From contig JAPDFW010000097.1 of NCBI GenBank assembly GCA_028826165.1, positions 181,531-245,530 on the forward strand: a DNA stretch of 64,000 nucleotides. Direction: 5' to 3'. The notes under the pieces are model-generated. The model had not been told where the DNA came from. It was given only the letters and a program-made list of their open reading frames with translations, and ran no database searches. Shown piece after piece: positions 42,452 to 54,949 of this stretch; within the stretch, counting starts at the first letter, position 1; each line of letters opens with the position of its first letter. Source of the stretch: Anaeramoeba ignava (lineage: Eukaryota; Metamonada; Anaeramoebidae). The translations under genes and the position numbers were made by a program.

Positions 42452-44332
42452 TTAATAACCATAAAGACGTCTTCTTCTAATTAGTTTAATTTCGAAAATC
42501 AAACCAAAAATCAAAAATAAATCCAAATGAAATTATTGAAGGAGTTGAAACAGTTATCCATTCAATAAATATTTTTTGATTTAATTTTAAATAAATTAAT
42601 AATTCTTGAATAAATAAAATTAACATTGGAATTTGATAAATAAATAATGAAATGAAATTGATTTTAAGATAAGAATTATAAGTAGAAGGTAAATTTCTAA
42701 CACTTTTCCATGAATCAGTATGTTTACGACAATATCTAAGATAAATAGGCCAAAATATAAATAATACTGTTGGAAGTATATCAATAATAAATAATGGAAT
42801 AAAAATTGAATTTTGTGTAATTCCTGAAATATTTTGTTTATAAAGAATAAATAATATCATAAAAGTTGTAATTGGTATATTGAATATAAGAATATAAGAA
42901 AGCATAATATTTTTCAAATAATCATCTTCTTCTCTTATTTTCCTATAAGTAGTTACTGGGAAATAAATCCAAGCTCCAAATGAAATTAGATGAGGAATTA
43001 ATAATATAAACCATGGAAATGAATTTGAATATTCTAATTTAATACTTAATAATATTAAAAATATTATTGTACTTATAACTGATATTATCATTGAAATTGT
43101 GAAATGATAAAAATCCCGACTATCTCTAGTCATATAGAAACAAAATCCAATATAAAGTAAACAACAGAAAGATATTTCTACAGGAAGAAATATATAAACA
43201 CAATTTGTTTCAATAATTAAATCAAGTTTTAACATTGATAATATAATTGCAATAAGGAATGATAATGAAAATAATATTGGAACAACTCCTCCTTCAAATA
43301 TTTTTAATGCTTTATCTATTTTTTGAGGATTTGGAGGATATGGATGTGAATCAAAAAATTTATAATCTCTCTTTATTACTCTATAAGCATCTTCAAATTT
43401 ATTGATTTGTTGAGTAATTAATTTTTTTGGATTATTTTCAATCAATTTAATAATTTCTTTTTTGATTTCTAAATTTCCAACAAATGGAATTAAATTGATC
43501 ATAAGGAAGATGTTGATATAATTTATTTTTTGAATTTTGATTTGGGTAATAATTTGTATCATAATATGAATCATCAAAAAGTAAATCAATATGATTATCA
43601 ACCAATTCATTGATTTTATTATTTAATGGATTTTCTTTTTCTTTTTCTTTTCCATCATAATTAATTTTTTCTTCTTCTTTTTGTTTTAATAATCTTTCAT
43701 GTTCTTCTTCAAAATATTTACAAATTCCAATTACTCCTTTAAATGAAAAATAAAATGATCTTGTTTGATATCTATAAGCATAGCCTGCTGCCATTAAGAA
43801 ATCCAAATAAGGAGCAGTTTTTCTTAAAGCATTTTTCCATAAAATAGGTTCATTTGAAATTCTTTGAAATTGAGAACAAGTTGCTTCACAAATACAAAGA
43901 TGAATTGGTTTATCAAGATATTCAAATATCATTAAAATAACTATTTTTATATTTAATTTATTTAATTAATTTTATTTTATATTAATTTATTAATTTATTA
44001 AGTTTACGTTCTTCAGGTAACCAATCAAAATAACTTTCATTTTCTTCTTTTCTTTCAATTTCTAAATCAATTTCTTTTTCTTTTTCTTTTTCTTTTTGAA
44101 TAAAATTTAAATTAATATCTGAATATAAATCAATATTTTTATCTGAAAAATCTTCATAGTTATTATTTTGTTGATTATAAGTATAATTATAAGTATCTTT
44201 TTCAATATAATTAAGTATTTTATTTGCTTTGGAAGTTGGATATATTTCTTTAATAAAATTTGTATAAGTTATATTTGAATAAATTTGTATAATTTCATAA
44301 TAAGGTGTTTTTTTATTTTTATTTAAATTCAT
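42452..44332 (-). CDS. F-box / multi-pass membrane protein, copy 4 (two frameshifts in exon 2)
   Basis: Exon 1 is 44008-44332 and exon 2 is 42452-43940. The F-box is intact (MIFEYLDKPIHLCICEATCS). The linker is shorter and lacks most DPxDPLYDP repeats. The frame shifts by one base near 43480-43492 (between DQFN and VGNLEIKKEII) and again at an A/T run near 42505-42519, after which the sequence would end RRRRLYGY like copy 1. Membrane helices between the breaks are intact. Confidence 0.75.
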
Positions 44333-44448
44333 TTTTGATATTTTAAATGAAAAAAAATGAAAAAAATGATTTTCGAAATTTTTTTAATTTTGATTTTAAA
44401 AAAAAAAAAAGAATTCAATTTGGGAATTTCATTTTCAATTTGCTTATT

Positions 44449-46352
44449 TTAATAATAATGGTAACGATATCTTCTTCTAATTTCATTAATTTCAAGCGAT
44501 ATTCCAAAAATCAAAAAACCACCAAGTGTAATTATTGAAGGAGTTGAAACAGTTATCCATTCAATAAATATTTTTTGATTTAATTTTAAATAAATTAATA
44601 ATTCTTGAATAAATAGAATTAACATTGGAATTTGATAAATAAATAATGAAATGAAATTGATTTTAAGATAAGAATTATAAGTAGAAGGTAAATTTCTAAC
44701 ACTTTTCCATGAATCAATATATTTACGACAATATCTAAGATAAATAGGCCAAAATATAAATAATACTGTTGGAAGTATATCAATAATGAATAATGGAATA
44801 AAAATTGAATTTTGTGTAATTCCTGAAATATTTTGTTTATAAAGAATAAATAATATCATAAAAGTTGTAATTGGTATATGAAATATAAGAATATATGAAA
44901 GCATAATGTTTATTAAATAATCATCTTCTTCTTTTCTTATTTTCCTATAAGTTGTTACTGGGAAATAAATCCAAGCTCCAAATGAAATTAAATGAGGAAT
45001 TAATAATATAAACCATGGAAATGAATTTGGATATTCTAATTTAATACTTAATAATATTAAAAATATTATTGTACTTATAACTGATGTTATCATTGAAATT
45101 GTGAAATGATAAGAAGATCTACCATTTTTCTTAAAATAGAAACAAAATCCAATATAAAGTAAACAACATAGAAATATTTCTACAGGAAGAAATATATAAA
45201 CACAATTTGTTTCAATAATTAAATCAAGTTTTAACATTGATAATATAATTGTAATCAAAAATGATAATGAAAATAATATTGGAACAACTCCTCCTTCAAA
45301 TATTTTCAATGCTTTATCTATTTTTCGAGGGTTTGAAGGTAATGGATGTGAATCAAAAAATTTATAATCTTTCTTTATTAATCTATAAGCATGTTCAAAT
45401 TTATTGATTTGTTGAGTAACTAATTTTTTTGGATTATTTTCAATCAATTTAATAATTTCTTTTTTGATTTGTAAATTTTCTTGGAAATAAAGTTGATATT
45501 TATCATCTTTAATTTCTGGATATAATTTAGATAACGAAGATATGTTTTGATAAATTAAATGATCAGCAAACTGATCCATAATATCGAGTGGATCTTCAGC
45601 AATATTTTCAATTATACGCCCTGAATCAAGAATTAGATCATAATTTGGATCATTTGGATCAAGAATTAGTTTGTTATTTTCTTTTTCTTTTTCTTTATAA
45701 TAAATTTCTTCTTCTTCTTTTTGTTTTAATAATCTTTCATATTCTTCTTCAAAATATTTACAAATTCCAATTACTCCTCTAAAACTAAAATGACATGATC
45801 TTGTTGTTGGATATCTTGAAGTATAACTTGATATAAATAAGAAATCCAAATAAGGAGCAGTTTTTCTTAAAGCATTTTTCCATAAAATAGGTTCATTTGA
45901 AATTCTTTTAAATTGAGAACAAGTTGCTTCACAAATACAAAGATGACTTGGTTTATCAAGATATTCAAATATCATTAAAATAACTATTTTTATATTTAAT
46001 TTATTAATTTTATTTTATATTAATTTATTAAATTATTAAGTTTACGTTCTTCAGGTAACCAATCAAAATAATTTTCATTTTCTTTTTCTTTTTCTTTTTT
46101 TTCTTCTTCTTTTTTTCTTTTTTCTTTTCTTTTAAAATTTAAACTCATCTCTGAATATAAATCAATATTTTGATCTTCAAATTCTTCTTCAATTAAATAT
46201 GTAATAGCATTATTATTTGGTTGTAAAAAATTAATCATTTTATTTGTTTTGGAAATTGGATAAATTTCTTTAATAAAATTTTTATAATCAATTTCTAAGT
46301 AAATTTGAATATTTTCATAATAAGGTAATGGTTTATTTTCATTTGATTTCAT
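44449..46352 (-). CDS. F-box / multi-pass membrane protein, copy 5 (most diverged, intact)
   Basis: Exon 1 is 46046-46352 and exon 2 is 44449-45983; the sum is a multiple of three (613 residues). The same Leu-splitting intron completes the F-box (LPEE|L..MIFEYLDKPSHLCICEA). The N-terminal exon (KRKEKRKKEEEKKEKEKENE) and linker are the most diverged of the five, while the eight membrane segments stay close to the others. Its C-terminus is EINEIRRRYRYHYY. It lies at the upstream end of the tandem array, so it may be the oldest copy. Confidence 0.85.
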
Positions 46353-46439
46353 TTTGTTTTGAAAAAAAAATTTGAGAAAAATGAAAAAAAAATTTAAAAA
46401 AGCAAAAATATTTTTGGATTTTCTTTTCTTTTCAAATTT

Positions 46440-47095
46440 AATAAAATAAATTCAAAATTAAATTAAATTATTATTTAATATTATTTAATTTTTATTTAAA
46501 TTTATTATTAAAAATATTTTATTCCACTTTTTTTCATTTAAATTTTTAATAAATATTTTTAAATTAAAATTATATTTTAAATAATAAATTTATTTCTAAA
46601 TATAAAATAAATTCAAAATTAAATTAAATTATTATTTAATATTATTTAATTTTTATTTAAATTTATTATTAAAAATATTTTATTCCACTTTTTTTCATTT
46701 AAATTTTTAATAAATATTTTTAAATTAAAAATATATTTTAAATAATAAATTTATTTCTAAATATAGAATAAATTCAAAATTAAATTAAATTATTATTTAA
46801 TATTATTTAATTTTTATTTAAATTTATTATTAAAAATATTTTATTCCACTTTTTCATTTTAAATTTTTAATAAATATTTTTAAATTAAAAATATTTTAAA
46901 TAATAAAATTATTTCTAAATATAAAATAAATTTAAAATCCAATTAATTTATTATTTAATATTATTTAATTTTTATTTAATTTTATTATTAAAAATATTTT
47001 ATTCCACTTTTTCATTTAAATTTTTAATAAATATTTTTAAATTAAAATAATATTTTAAATAATAAATTTATTTCTAAATATAAAATAAATTCAAA
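46440..47095. repeat. Tandem repeat, about 161-bp unit, 4 copies
   Basis: ATTCCACTTTTT recurs at 46521, 46682, 46843 and 47001 (spacing 161, 161, 158). The unit is related, in inverted orientation, to the repeat after PRP8 at 24.4-24.85 kb. Confidence 0.9.
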
Positions 47096-47560
47096 ATCAA
47101 ATTAAATATTAAATTAAACTTATTCTTATTTTTATATTTATATGTTAAATATTTAAATAATAAAATATTTAAATTTAAAACAATAAATTATTATTTTAAT
47201 AATGGAATTAAATATTAAATTATATTTTTAAATTGATTTATAAATTAAATATTAAATTAAACTTATTCTTATTTTTTATATTTTTATGTTAAATATTTAA
47301 ATAATAAAATATTTAAATCTAAAACAATAAATTAATATTTTAATAATAAAATTAAATAATAAATTATATTTTTAAATTGATTTATAAATTAAATATTAAA
47401 TTAAACTTATTCTTATTTTTTATATTTTTATGTTAAATATTTAAATAATAAAATATTTAAATCTAAAACAATAAATTATTATTTAAATAATAAAATTAAA
47501 TATTAAATTATATTTTTAAATTAATTTATTAATTAAATATTAAATTAAACTTATCTCAGT
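47095..47560. repeat. Second locus of the 145-bp satellite (about 3-4 copies)
   Basis: Units with TTATATGTTAAATATTTAAATAATAAAATATTT and AAATTATATTTTTAAATT match the 26.8-28.6 kb array, with TTAAACTTATTCT replacing TTAAATCTATTCT in every copy. It is thus a locally homogenised subfamily. Confidence 0.9.
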
Positions 47561-47597
47561 TTTTTCAAAAGTTTTTCAAAAGTTTTTCAAAATTGTT

Positions 47598-47639
47598 TTT
47601 TCATTTTTCATTTTTCATTTTTTTTCTTTTAAAAAGAAA
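47598..47639 (+). promoter_or_regulatory. Triple TTTTTCATTTTT element before the M3 peptidase gene
   Basis: Three TCA cores (47601, 47608, 47615) in T-tracts lie 25-40 bp before ATG 47640. Confidence 0.6.
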
Positions 47640-49840
47640 ATGGAGTGTCTTAAATGGAATTACACACCTGAACAAATAACAACAAAAACAGATGAAATAA
47701 TAGCAAAAAGTCAAAAAACACATGATGAAATAGCAAAACTAAAAAAAGGAGAAAACACATATACAAACACACTATTAGCACTAATAGAAGAAGAAAGAGA
47801 AGGAACAAATTGGGGGTGCATAGTAGGACTTTTAAGCGAAACATATCCTGATGCAAAAGTACGGGACGCATCACGAGAAGCCGATGAAAAACTAAGCAAA
47901 TTTTGGATTGATATGAGCATGAGAGAAGATGTTTTTATTTCCGTTAAAAATTATCAAGAAACACTTACTGAAGAATTGGATCATGAACAGAAACGCTTTC
48001 TTGAAAGATTGATCCGCGATTTTAAAAGAAACGGTCTTGATTTGGAAAAAGAAAAACGGGAAGAAATGAAAAGCAAAAAAAAGAAAATAACGGAAAATTC
48101 AATCAAATATTCAAAAAATTTAAATGAAGATAAAACGAAACTTTTATTTGACAAGCAAGAGCTCGAAGGATTGAATGAAGACTTGATAAACGAGCTTGAA
48201 AAGCAAGAAGAGAAATATGTGATTACATTGAAATATCCGCACGTTTTCCCAATTCTCGAGAAATGCAAAGTGGGAAATACACGAAAAAAAGTTTTATTCG
48301 AATTCAATTCAAGATCAAAAGAAGAAAACACGAAATTATTTGAGGAAACACTTGAGCTTCGGCATCAAATCGCGAAGCTACTTGGATTCCAAAACCACGC
48401 CGAGTTCGCACTTGATATACGGATGGCGAAAAAGCCAGAGACGGTGATGAATTTTCTTGACAGTTTGTGTGAAAAACTTCCAGGAGAAAGTGAACTTGAA
48501 GTTTTAAGAAAACTTAAAAGAGAAGAATTGAAAATTCCCGATGATCAAGAGGTTGTTATTGAGGATTGGGACTTTAGATATTATCATAAATTACTATTGG
48601 AAACAAAATATCAAGTCGATGATAATGTTATTTCTCAGTATTTTCCGTTGGAAAAAGTAATTGAAGGAATGCTTGAAATTTATCAACAAGTTTTGGGATT
48701 GGATTTTAAACAAGTTGCTATTGATTTTAATAATCCCGAAGAAAAAATGAAAGTTTGGCATGAAGAAGTGAAACTATTTGAAATTTACGATTCAGAAAAA
48801 AAGGATTTTGTTGGACATTTTTATCTAGATTTATTTCCACGTGAAGGAAAATATGGACATGCAGCTGAATTTTCGATCAGACATTCATGCAAAAAACCCG
48901 ATGGAACAAGACAATATCCAATTGCAGCAATGGTTTGCAACTTTACGAAACCAACCAAGGACAAACCGTCGCTGCTTCAGCATTCAGAAGTGGAAACAAT
49001 GTTTCACGAATTTGGGCACTTAATGCATGAGTTGTGCTCAACAGTCGATATTATACGTTTTTCTGGAACAAATGTTGATCTCGACTTCGTTGAAACTCCT
49101 TCGCAAATGTGTGAGAATTGGGTTTGGCAGGAAGACTCTCTTAAAAAGATTTCTCTTCATTATAAATCAAATGATCCACTTCCTATTGAGTTGATTCAGA
49201 AAATGACTAATGCTAAGAATGTTGATGCTGGTTTGTTTTATAGAAGACAACTTTTCTTCGGTATTTTTGACCAAAATGTTCATTCTCAAGAGAAAAGTGA
49301 TACTTATAAATTGACAAGAGAAATTCGTAAAAAGATTTGTTTGATTGAACAAATTGAAGGAACAACACTTGCTAATACATTTGGTCATTTGATGTCTATG
49401 TGAATTTAAATTCAATATAAAATTCATTTATAAAATTCAATATTAATTAAAATTCAAATTCAAATTTAAAATTCAATATAAAATTCAATATAAAATTCAA
49501 TATAAAATTAAAATTTAAAATTAAAATTAAAATTTAATATTAAAATTAAAATTAAAATTCAATATAAAATTCATTTATAAAATTAATACTAATATTAAAA
49601 TTAAAATTAAAAAGGTATGATGCTGGTTATTATAGTTATCTTTGGTCAGAAGTTTTTAGTCATGATATTTTCCAACGTTTTAAAAAAGAAGGTTTATTAT
49701 CTTCTGTTGTTGGTAAACAATTAAGACAAACAATTTTATCTCAAGGCGCTAAAAGAGATGCAATGGAATTATTAAAAGAATTTTTAGGAAGAGAACCAAA
49801 TGAAGAAGCATTTCTTGAATCAATTTTTGGAAAGAAATGA
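47640..49840 (+). CDS. M3-family zinc oligopeptidase (thimet oligopeptidase/neurolysin type), two exons
   Basis: Cytosolic metallopeptidase that trims short peptides, such as proteasome products. Exon 1 is 47640-49399 and exon 2 is 49615-49840; the intron 49400-49614 has donor GTGAAT and acceptor AAAAAG and splits a Met codon (AT|G). The result is 661 residues, the usual family size. The zinc site HEFGHLMHEL sits at about residue 455, followed by the downstream Glu in DLDFVETPSQM. The family C-terminal block YDAGYYSYLWSEVF begins exon 2, and the last residues are ESIFGKK. No targeting peptide is seen. The exon-1 frame alone would end at an artificial stop, LMSM, so the intron is needed to complete the enzyme. 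Confidence 0.95.
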
Positions 49841-50000
49841 ATTAAAAAAAAAGAAATTTCTTTAATCAATTTTTGGAAAGAAATGAATTAAAACAACAAA
49901 TTTCTTGAATCAATTTTTGGAAAGAAATGAATTAAAAAAAAAGAAATTTCTTGAATCAATTTTTGGAAAGAAATGAATTAAAACAAACAAATTTCTTCTT
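49808..50000 (+). repeat. Tandem duplicates of the M3 gene's 3' end (about 57-60-bp unit)
   Basis: The last codons and stop of the peptidase gene (TTTCTTGAATCAATTTTTGG, then AAAGAAATGAATTAAAA) are repeated three more times downstream, at about 49857, 49907 and 49950, each carrying the same in-frame TGA. Units alternate a polyA and an AACAAAC spacer. Confidence 0.9.
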
Positions 50001-50267
50001 TTTTCTTTTTTTTTCAATTTCAATTCCACTTTTTTCTTTTCAAAAATAAAAATTCCAAAAAATAAAAAATAAGAACAAAAATTATTCCATTTTTTTTTTT
50101 TTGCTTTTTTTTATTCATTTTTTTTAATATTTTTTTTTTGAAAAGTAAAATGATTAAAAAAAACAAAAAAAAAATTATAGAAAACTTGTGTTTTTTTTTT
50201 TGAAAATTATTTTAAGAGATCTATCATAAAAGAAAATAGAAAATTGAATAAAATAGAAAATATTTTT
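50001..50267. other. Convergent 3' spacer between M3 peptidase and Rab gene 2
   Basis: A/T tracts only, including TTTTTTTTTTTGCTTTTTT; no gene is seen. Confidence 0.4.
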
Positions 50268-53200
50268 TTAACCACAACAACCTTGAGAATTTTGTTTTTT
50301 AGTTTTCTTTTTTTTAGGAGTTGAAACAGGAACAGTTTGAGGTTTTTCTTCTACAACTTGATGACTAAAAAATTAAAATTAAAATTAAAATTAAAATTAA
50401 AATTAAAATTAAAATTAAAATTAAAATTAAAATTAAAATTAAAATTAAAATTAAAATTAAAATTTAAATTAAAAATTAAAATTAAAATTTAAATTAAAAT
50501 TCAAATTAAAATTAAAATTAAAAATTAATATTAAAATTTAAATTAAAATTAAAATTAAAATTAAATTTAAATTAAAATCAAATTTTAAATTAAAATTAAA
50601 AATTAAAATTAAAAATTAAAATTAAAATTAAAATTAAAATCAATATTAAAATTAAAATTAAAATTAAAATTAAAATTAAAATTAAAATTAAAATTAAAAT
50701 CAAAATTAAAATTAAAATTAAAATCAAAATTAAAATTAAAATTAAAATTAAAATTAATATTAAAATTTAAATTAAAATTCAAATTAAAATTAAAATTTAA
50801 ATTAAAATTAAAATTAAAATTAAAATTAAATTTAAAATTAAAATTAAAAATTTAAAATTAAATTAAAATTAAAATTAAAATTAAAATTAAAATTAATATT
50901 AAAATTAAATTTAAATTAAAATACTCTTTTAAAATTTCTGTTGCTAAAGTTTGAAAAGCATCAAAAATATTTTCACCAGATTTGGCACTAACTTCAAAAA
51001 ATAAAGCACCATATTGATTAGCAAGTTTTCTACCAGATTTTTCATTAACAACACGTTTAAAAGCCAAATCTTTTTTATTTCCCATTAACATTCTTTTTGC
51101 TTTTTGAGGAGCTTTTTCAGCTAAATTATCAAACCATTCTTCGACACATTTAAAACTATTTTCATTAGTAATATCATAAACAACAATAACTCCATCTGCA
51201 TTTCGATAATAATTATGTGTTATTGATCGAAAAACTTCTTGTCCTAAAATATTTTGTTTGTCGTTTAAAAATTTTCATTATAAAAGAAATTGTTGATTCT
51301 CATTTTTCTTTTGTAATTTTTTTTTAAATTTACCAGCTGTATCCCACTTTATTTTTGTTTATAAATTAAATTGAAATTATAAATTAAATTGGAATTATAA
51401 ATTAAATTGAAATAATAAATTAAATTAAATTGAAATTATAAATTAAATTGAAATTATAAATTAAATTGGAATTATAAATTAAATTGAAATTAAATTGTAA
51501 TTATAAATTAAATTGAAATTATAAATTAAATTAAAATTATAAATTAAATTGAAATTATAAATTAAATTGAAATTATAAATTAAATTGAAATTATAAATTA
51601 AATTGAAATTATAAATTAAATTGGAATTATAAATTAAATTGAAATTATAAATTAAATTGAAATTAAATTAAATTAAATTGAAATTATAAATTAAATTGAA
51701 ATTATAAACTAAATTGAAATTATAAATTAAATTGAAATTATAAAATTAAATTGGAATAATAAATTAAATTGGAATTATAAATTAAATTGGAATTATAAAT
51801 TAAAATTGAAATTATAAATTAAAGAATTGAAATTATAAATTAAATTTGAAATTAAATTGAAAAATTATAAATTAAATTGAAATTATAAATTAAATTGAAA
51901 TTATAAATTAAAATTGAAATTAAGTTAATAAATTAAATTGAAATTATAAATTAAAATTAAAAATTGAAATTAAATTGTTAATAAATTAAATTGAAATTAT
52001 AAAATGAAATTGAAATTATAAATTAAGTTGGAATAATAAATTAAATTGAAATTATAAATTAAAATTGAAATTATAAATTAAATTGAAATTAAAATTAAAT
52101 TGAAATTATAAATTAAATTAAAATTATAAATTAAATTGAAATTATAAATTTAAATTGAAATTATAAATTAAATTGAAATAATAAAATTAAATTAAAATTA
52201 TAAATTAAATTGAAATAATAAATTAAATTGAAATTAATTAAAATGAAATTGAAATTAAATTGAAATTATAAATTAAAATTGAAATTATAAATTAAATTGA
52301 AATTACCAAATTAAATTGAAATTATAAATTAAAATTGAAAATAATAAATTAAATTGAAATTAAAATAAATTAAATTGAAATAAAATTAAAAATGAAAAAA
52401 TAGAAATTAAATTGAAATTAAAATTAAATTGAAATAATAAATTAAATTGAAATAATAAATTAAATTGAAATTAAATTAAATTAAATTGGAATTATAAATT
52501 AAAATTGGAATTATAAATTAAATTGAAATTATAAATTAAATTGAAATAATAAATTAAATTGAAATAATAAATTAAATTGAAAATTATAAATTAAATTGAA
52601 ATTATAAATTAAATTGAAATTATAAATTAAATTGAAATTGGAATTATAAATTAAATTGAAATTAAATTCAAAATTATAAATTAAATTGAAATAATAAATT
52701 AAATTGAAATTATAAATTAAATTGAAATTATAAATTAAATTGAAATTTAGTTTAAAAATAAAAATGAAATTATAAATTAAATTGAAATTATAAATTGAAA
52801 TTGAAATTATAAATTAAATTGAAATTATAAATTAAATTGAAATAATAAATTAAATTGAAAAATTAATAAATTAAATTGAAATTATAAATTAAATTGAAAT
52901 TATAAATTAAATTGAAATTATAAATTAAATTGAAATTATAAAAATTAAATTAAATTGAAATAATAAATTAAATTGAAATTATAAATTAAATTGAAATTAT
53001 AAATTAAATTAAATTGAAATTGAAATTATAAATTAAATTGAAATTATAAATTAAATTGAAATTATAAATTAAATTGAAATTATAAAATTAAATTGAAATT
53101 ATAAATTAAATTGAAATTATAAATTAAATTGAAATTATAAATTAAATTGAAATTATAAATTAAATTGAAATTAAATTGAAATTATAAATTAAATTGAAAT

Positions 53201-54883
53201 TATAAATTAAATTAAAAATTATAAATTAAATTAAAATTAAATAAATTAAAATTATAAAATGAAATTATAAATTGAAATTAAATTAAATAAATTGAAATTA
53301 TAAACGAAATTGAAATTATAAATTAAATTGAAATTATAAATTAAATTGAAATTATAAATTAAATTGAAATTATAAATTAAATTGAAATTATAAATTAAAT
53401 TGAAATTATAAATTAAATTGAAATTATAAATTAAATTGAAATTATAAATTAAATTGAAATTATAAATTAAATTGAAATTATAAATTAAATTAAATTGAAA
53501 TTATAAATTAAATTGAAATTATAAATTAAATTGAAATTATAAAATTAAATTGAAATAAATTAAATTAAATTGAAATTATAAATTAAATTGAAATTATAAA
53601 TTAAATTGAAATTATAAATTAAATTGAAATTATAAATGAAATTGAAATTAAATTGAAATTATAAATTAAATTGAAATTATAAATTAAATTGGAATTATAA
53701 ATTAAATTGGAATTATAAATTGAAATTGAAATTAAATTGAAATTATAAATTAAATTGAAATAATAAATTAAATTGAAATTATAAATTAAATTATAAATTA
53801 AATTGAAAATTATAAATTAAATTGAAAATAAATTGAAATTGAAATTATAAATTAAATTGAAATAAATAAATTAAATTATAAATTAAATTGAAATTATAAT
53901 AAATTAAATTGAAATTATAAATTAAATTGAAATTATAAATTAAATTGAAATAATAAATTAAATTGAAATTATAAATTAAATTGAAATTATAAATTAAATT
54001 GAAATTATAAATTAAATTGAAATTATAAATTAAATTGAAATTATAAATTAAATTGAAATTATAAATTAAATTGAAATTATAAATTAAATTGAAATTATAA
54101 ATTAAATTGAAATTATAAATTAAATTAAAATTATAAATTAAATTGAAATTATAAATTAAATTGAAATTATAAATTAAATTGAAATTTATTATAAATTAAA
54201 TTGAAATTATAAATTAAATTGAAATTGAAATTAAATTGAAATTATAAATTAAATTGAAATTATAAATTAAATTGAAAATTATAAATTAAATTGAAATTAT
54301 AAATTAAATTGAAATTATAAATTAAATTGAAAATTAAATTGAAATAATAAATTAAATTAAAATTATAAATTAAATTGAAATTAAAAATTAAATTAAATTA
54401 TGTTTATAAATTAAATTGAAATAATAAATTAAATTAAAATTATAAATTAAATTGAAATTAAATTAAAATAATAATTTAAATTGAAATTATAAATTAAATT
54501 GAAATTATAAATTAAATTGAAATTATAAATTAAATTGAAATTATAAATTAAATTAAAATAATAAATTAAATTGAAATTATAAATTAAATTGAAATTATAA
54601 ATTAAATTGAAATTGTAAATTGAAATTGAAATTGAAATTGAAATTAAAATGCTTTTATAATTTTTTTTTTGCTTTGCTTGTTTAAATAATATACAATTTG
54701 AAGTTGTGTTGTTTTCCCTTTTATTTTAATTGTTTGAAAACGGAAATCAACACCAATTGTATTTGGGACATCAGGATCAAAATCATTATCACAAAATTGT
54801 TTTAAAATACAAGTTTTTCCAACAACAGAATCACCAATTAAAACAATTTTAGTTATAGAATCAGTTGGTTTTGGAATTGACAT
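50268..54883 (-). CDS. Rab-family small GTPase with 13-nt exon and 3.3-kb intron, four exons
   Basis: A 205-residue Rab. Exons: 54695-54883, 51334-51346 (13 nt, encoding WDTA plus one base), 50925-51243 and 50268-50364. Summed length is an exact multiple of three. Motifs: GDSVVGKT (P-loop), NTIGVDFRFQTI, WDTAGQEVFRSI (assembled from three exons), GNKKD and EVSAK. The last exon gives a basic tail KKKKTKKQNSQGCCG with a double Cys for prenylation. Introns 1 and 3 are filled with short tandem repeats. The intron before WDTAG is at the same codon boundary as in the other Rab at 28.8 kb. The start ATG 54883 follows the reverse form of the TTTCATTTTTT element at 54905-54920. Subfamily is not assigned. 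Confidence 0.9.
50371..50924 (-). repeat. (AAAATT)n hexamer repeat filling Rab gene 2 intron 3
   Basis: The hexamer AAAATT/TAAAAT runs nearly throughout, with single-base slips. Donor GA|GTATTT at 50924, acceptor TTTTAG at 50365. Confidence 0.9.
51350..54640 (-). repeat. 18-bp tandem repeat array filling Rab gene 2 intron 1
   Basis: About 3.3 kb of the unit TTATAAATTAAATTGAAA (18 bp) with variants (GGAAT, AATAAT) and slips, roughly 180 copies. It lies entirely between exon 1 (ends 54695) and the 13-nt exon (51346). No spacers of unique sequence are seen. Confidence 0.95.
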
Positions 54884-54949
54884 ATTTAAAAGAAAAAAAG
54901 AAAGAAAGAAAAAAAAATGAAATTTTTAATAAAAAAAATTTTTTTTTGT

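Noticed and set aside
47711-48331. Minus-strand frames inside the M3 peptidase gene
   Set aside because: Antisense shadows of a strongly conserved coding exon.
51350-54640. CRISPR-like array
   Set aside because: The 18-bp units are adjacent, with no unique spacers, and lie inside a eukaryotic intron.
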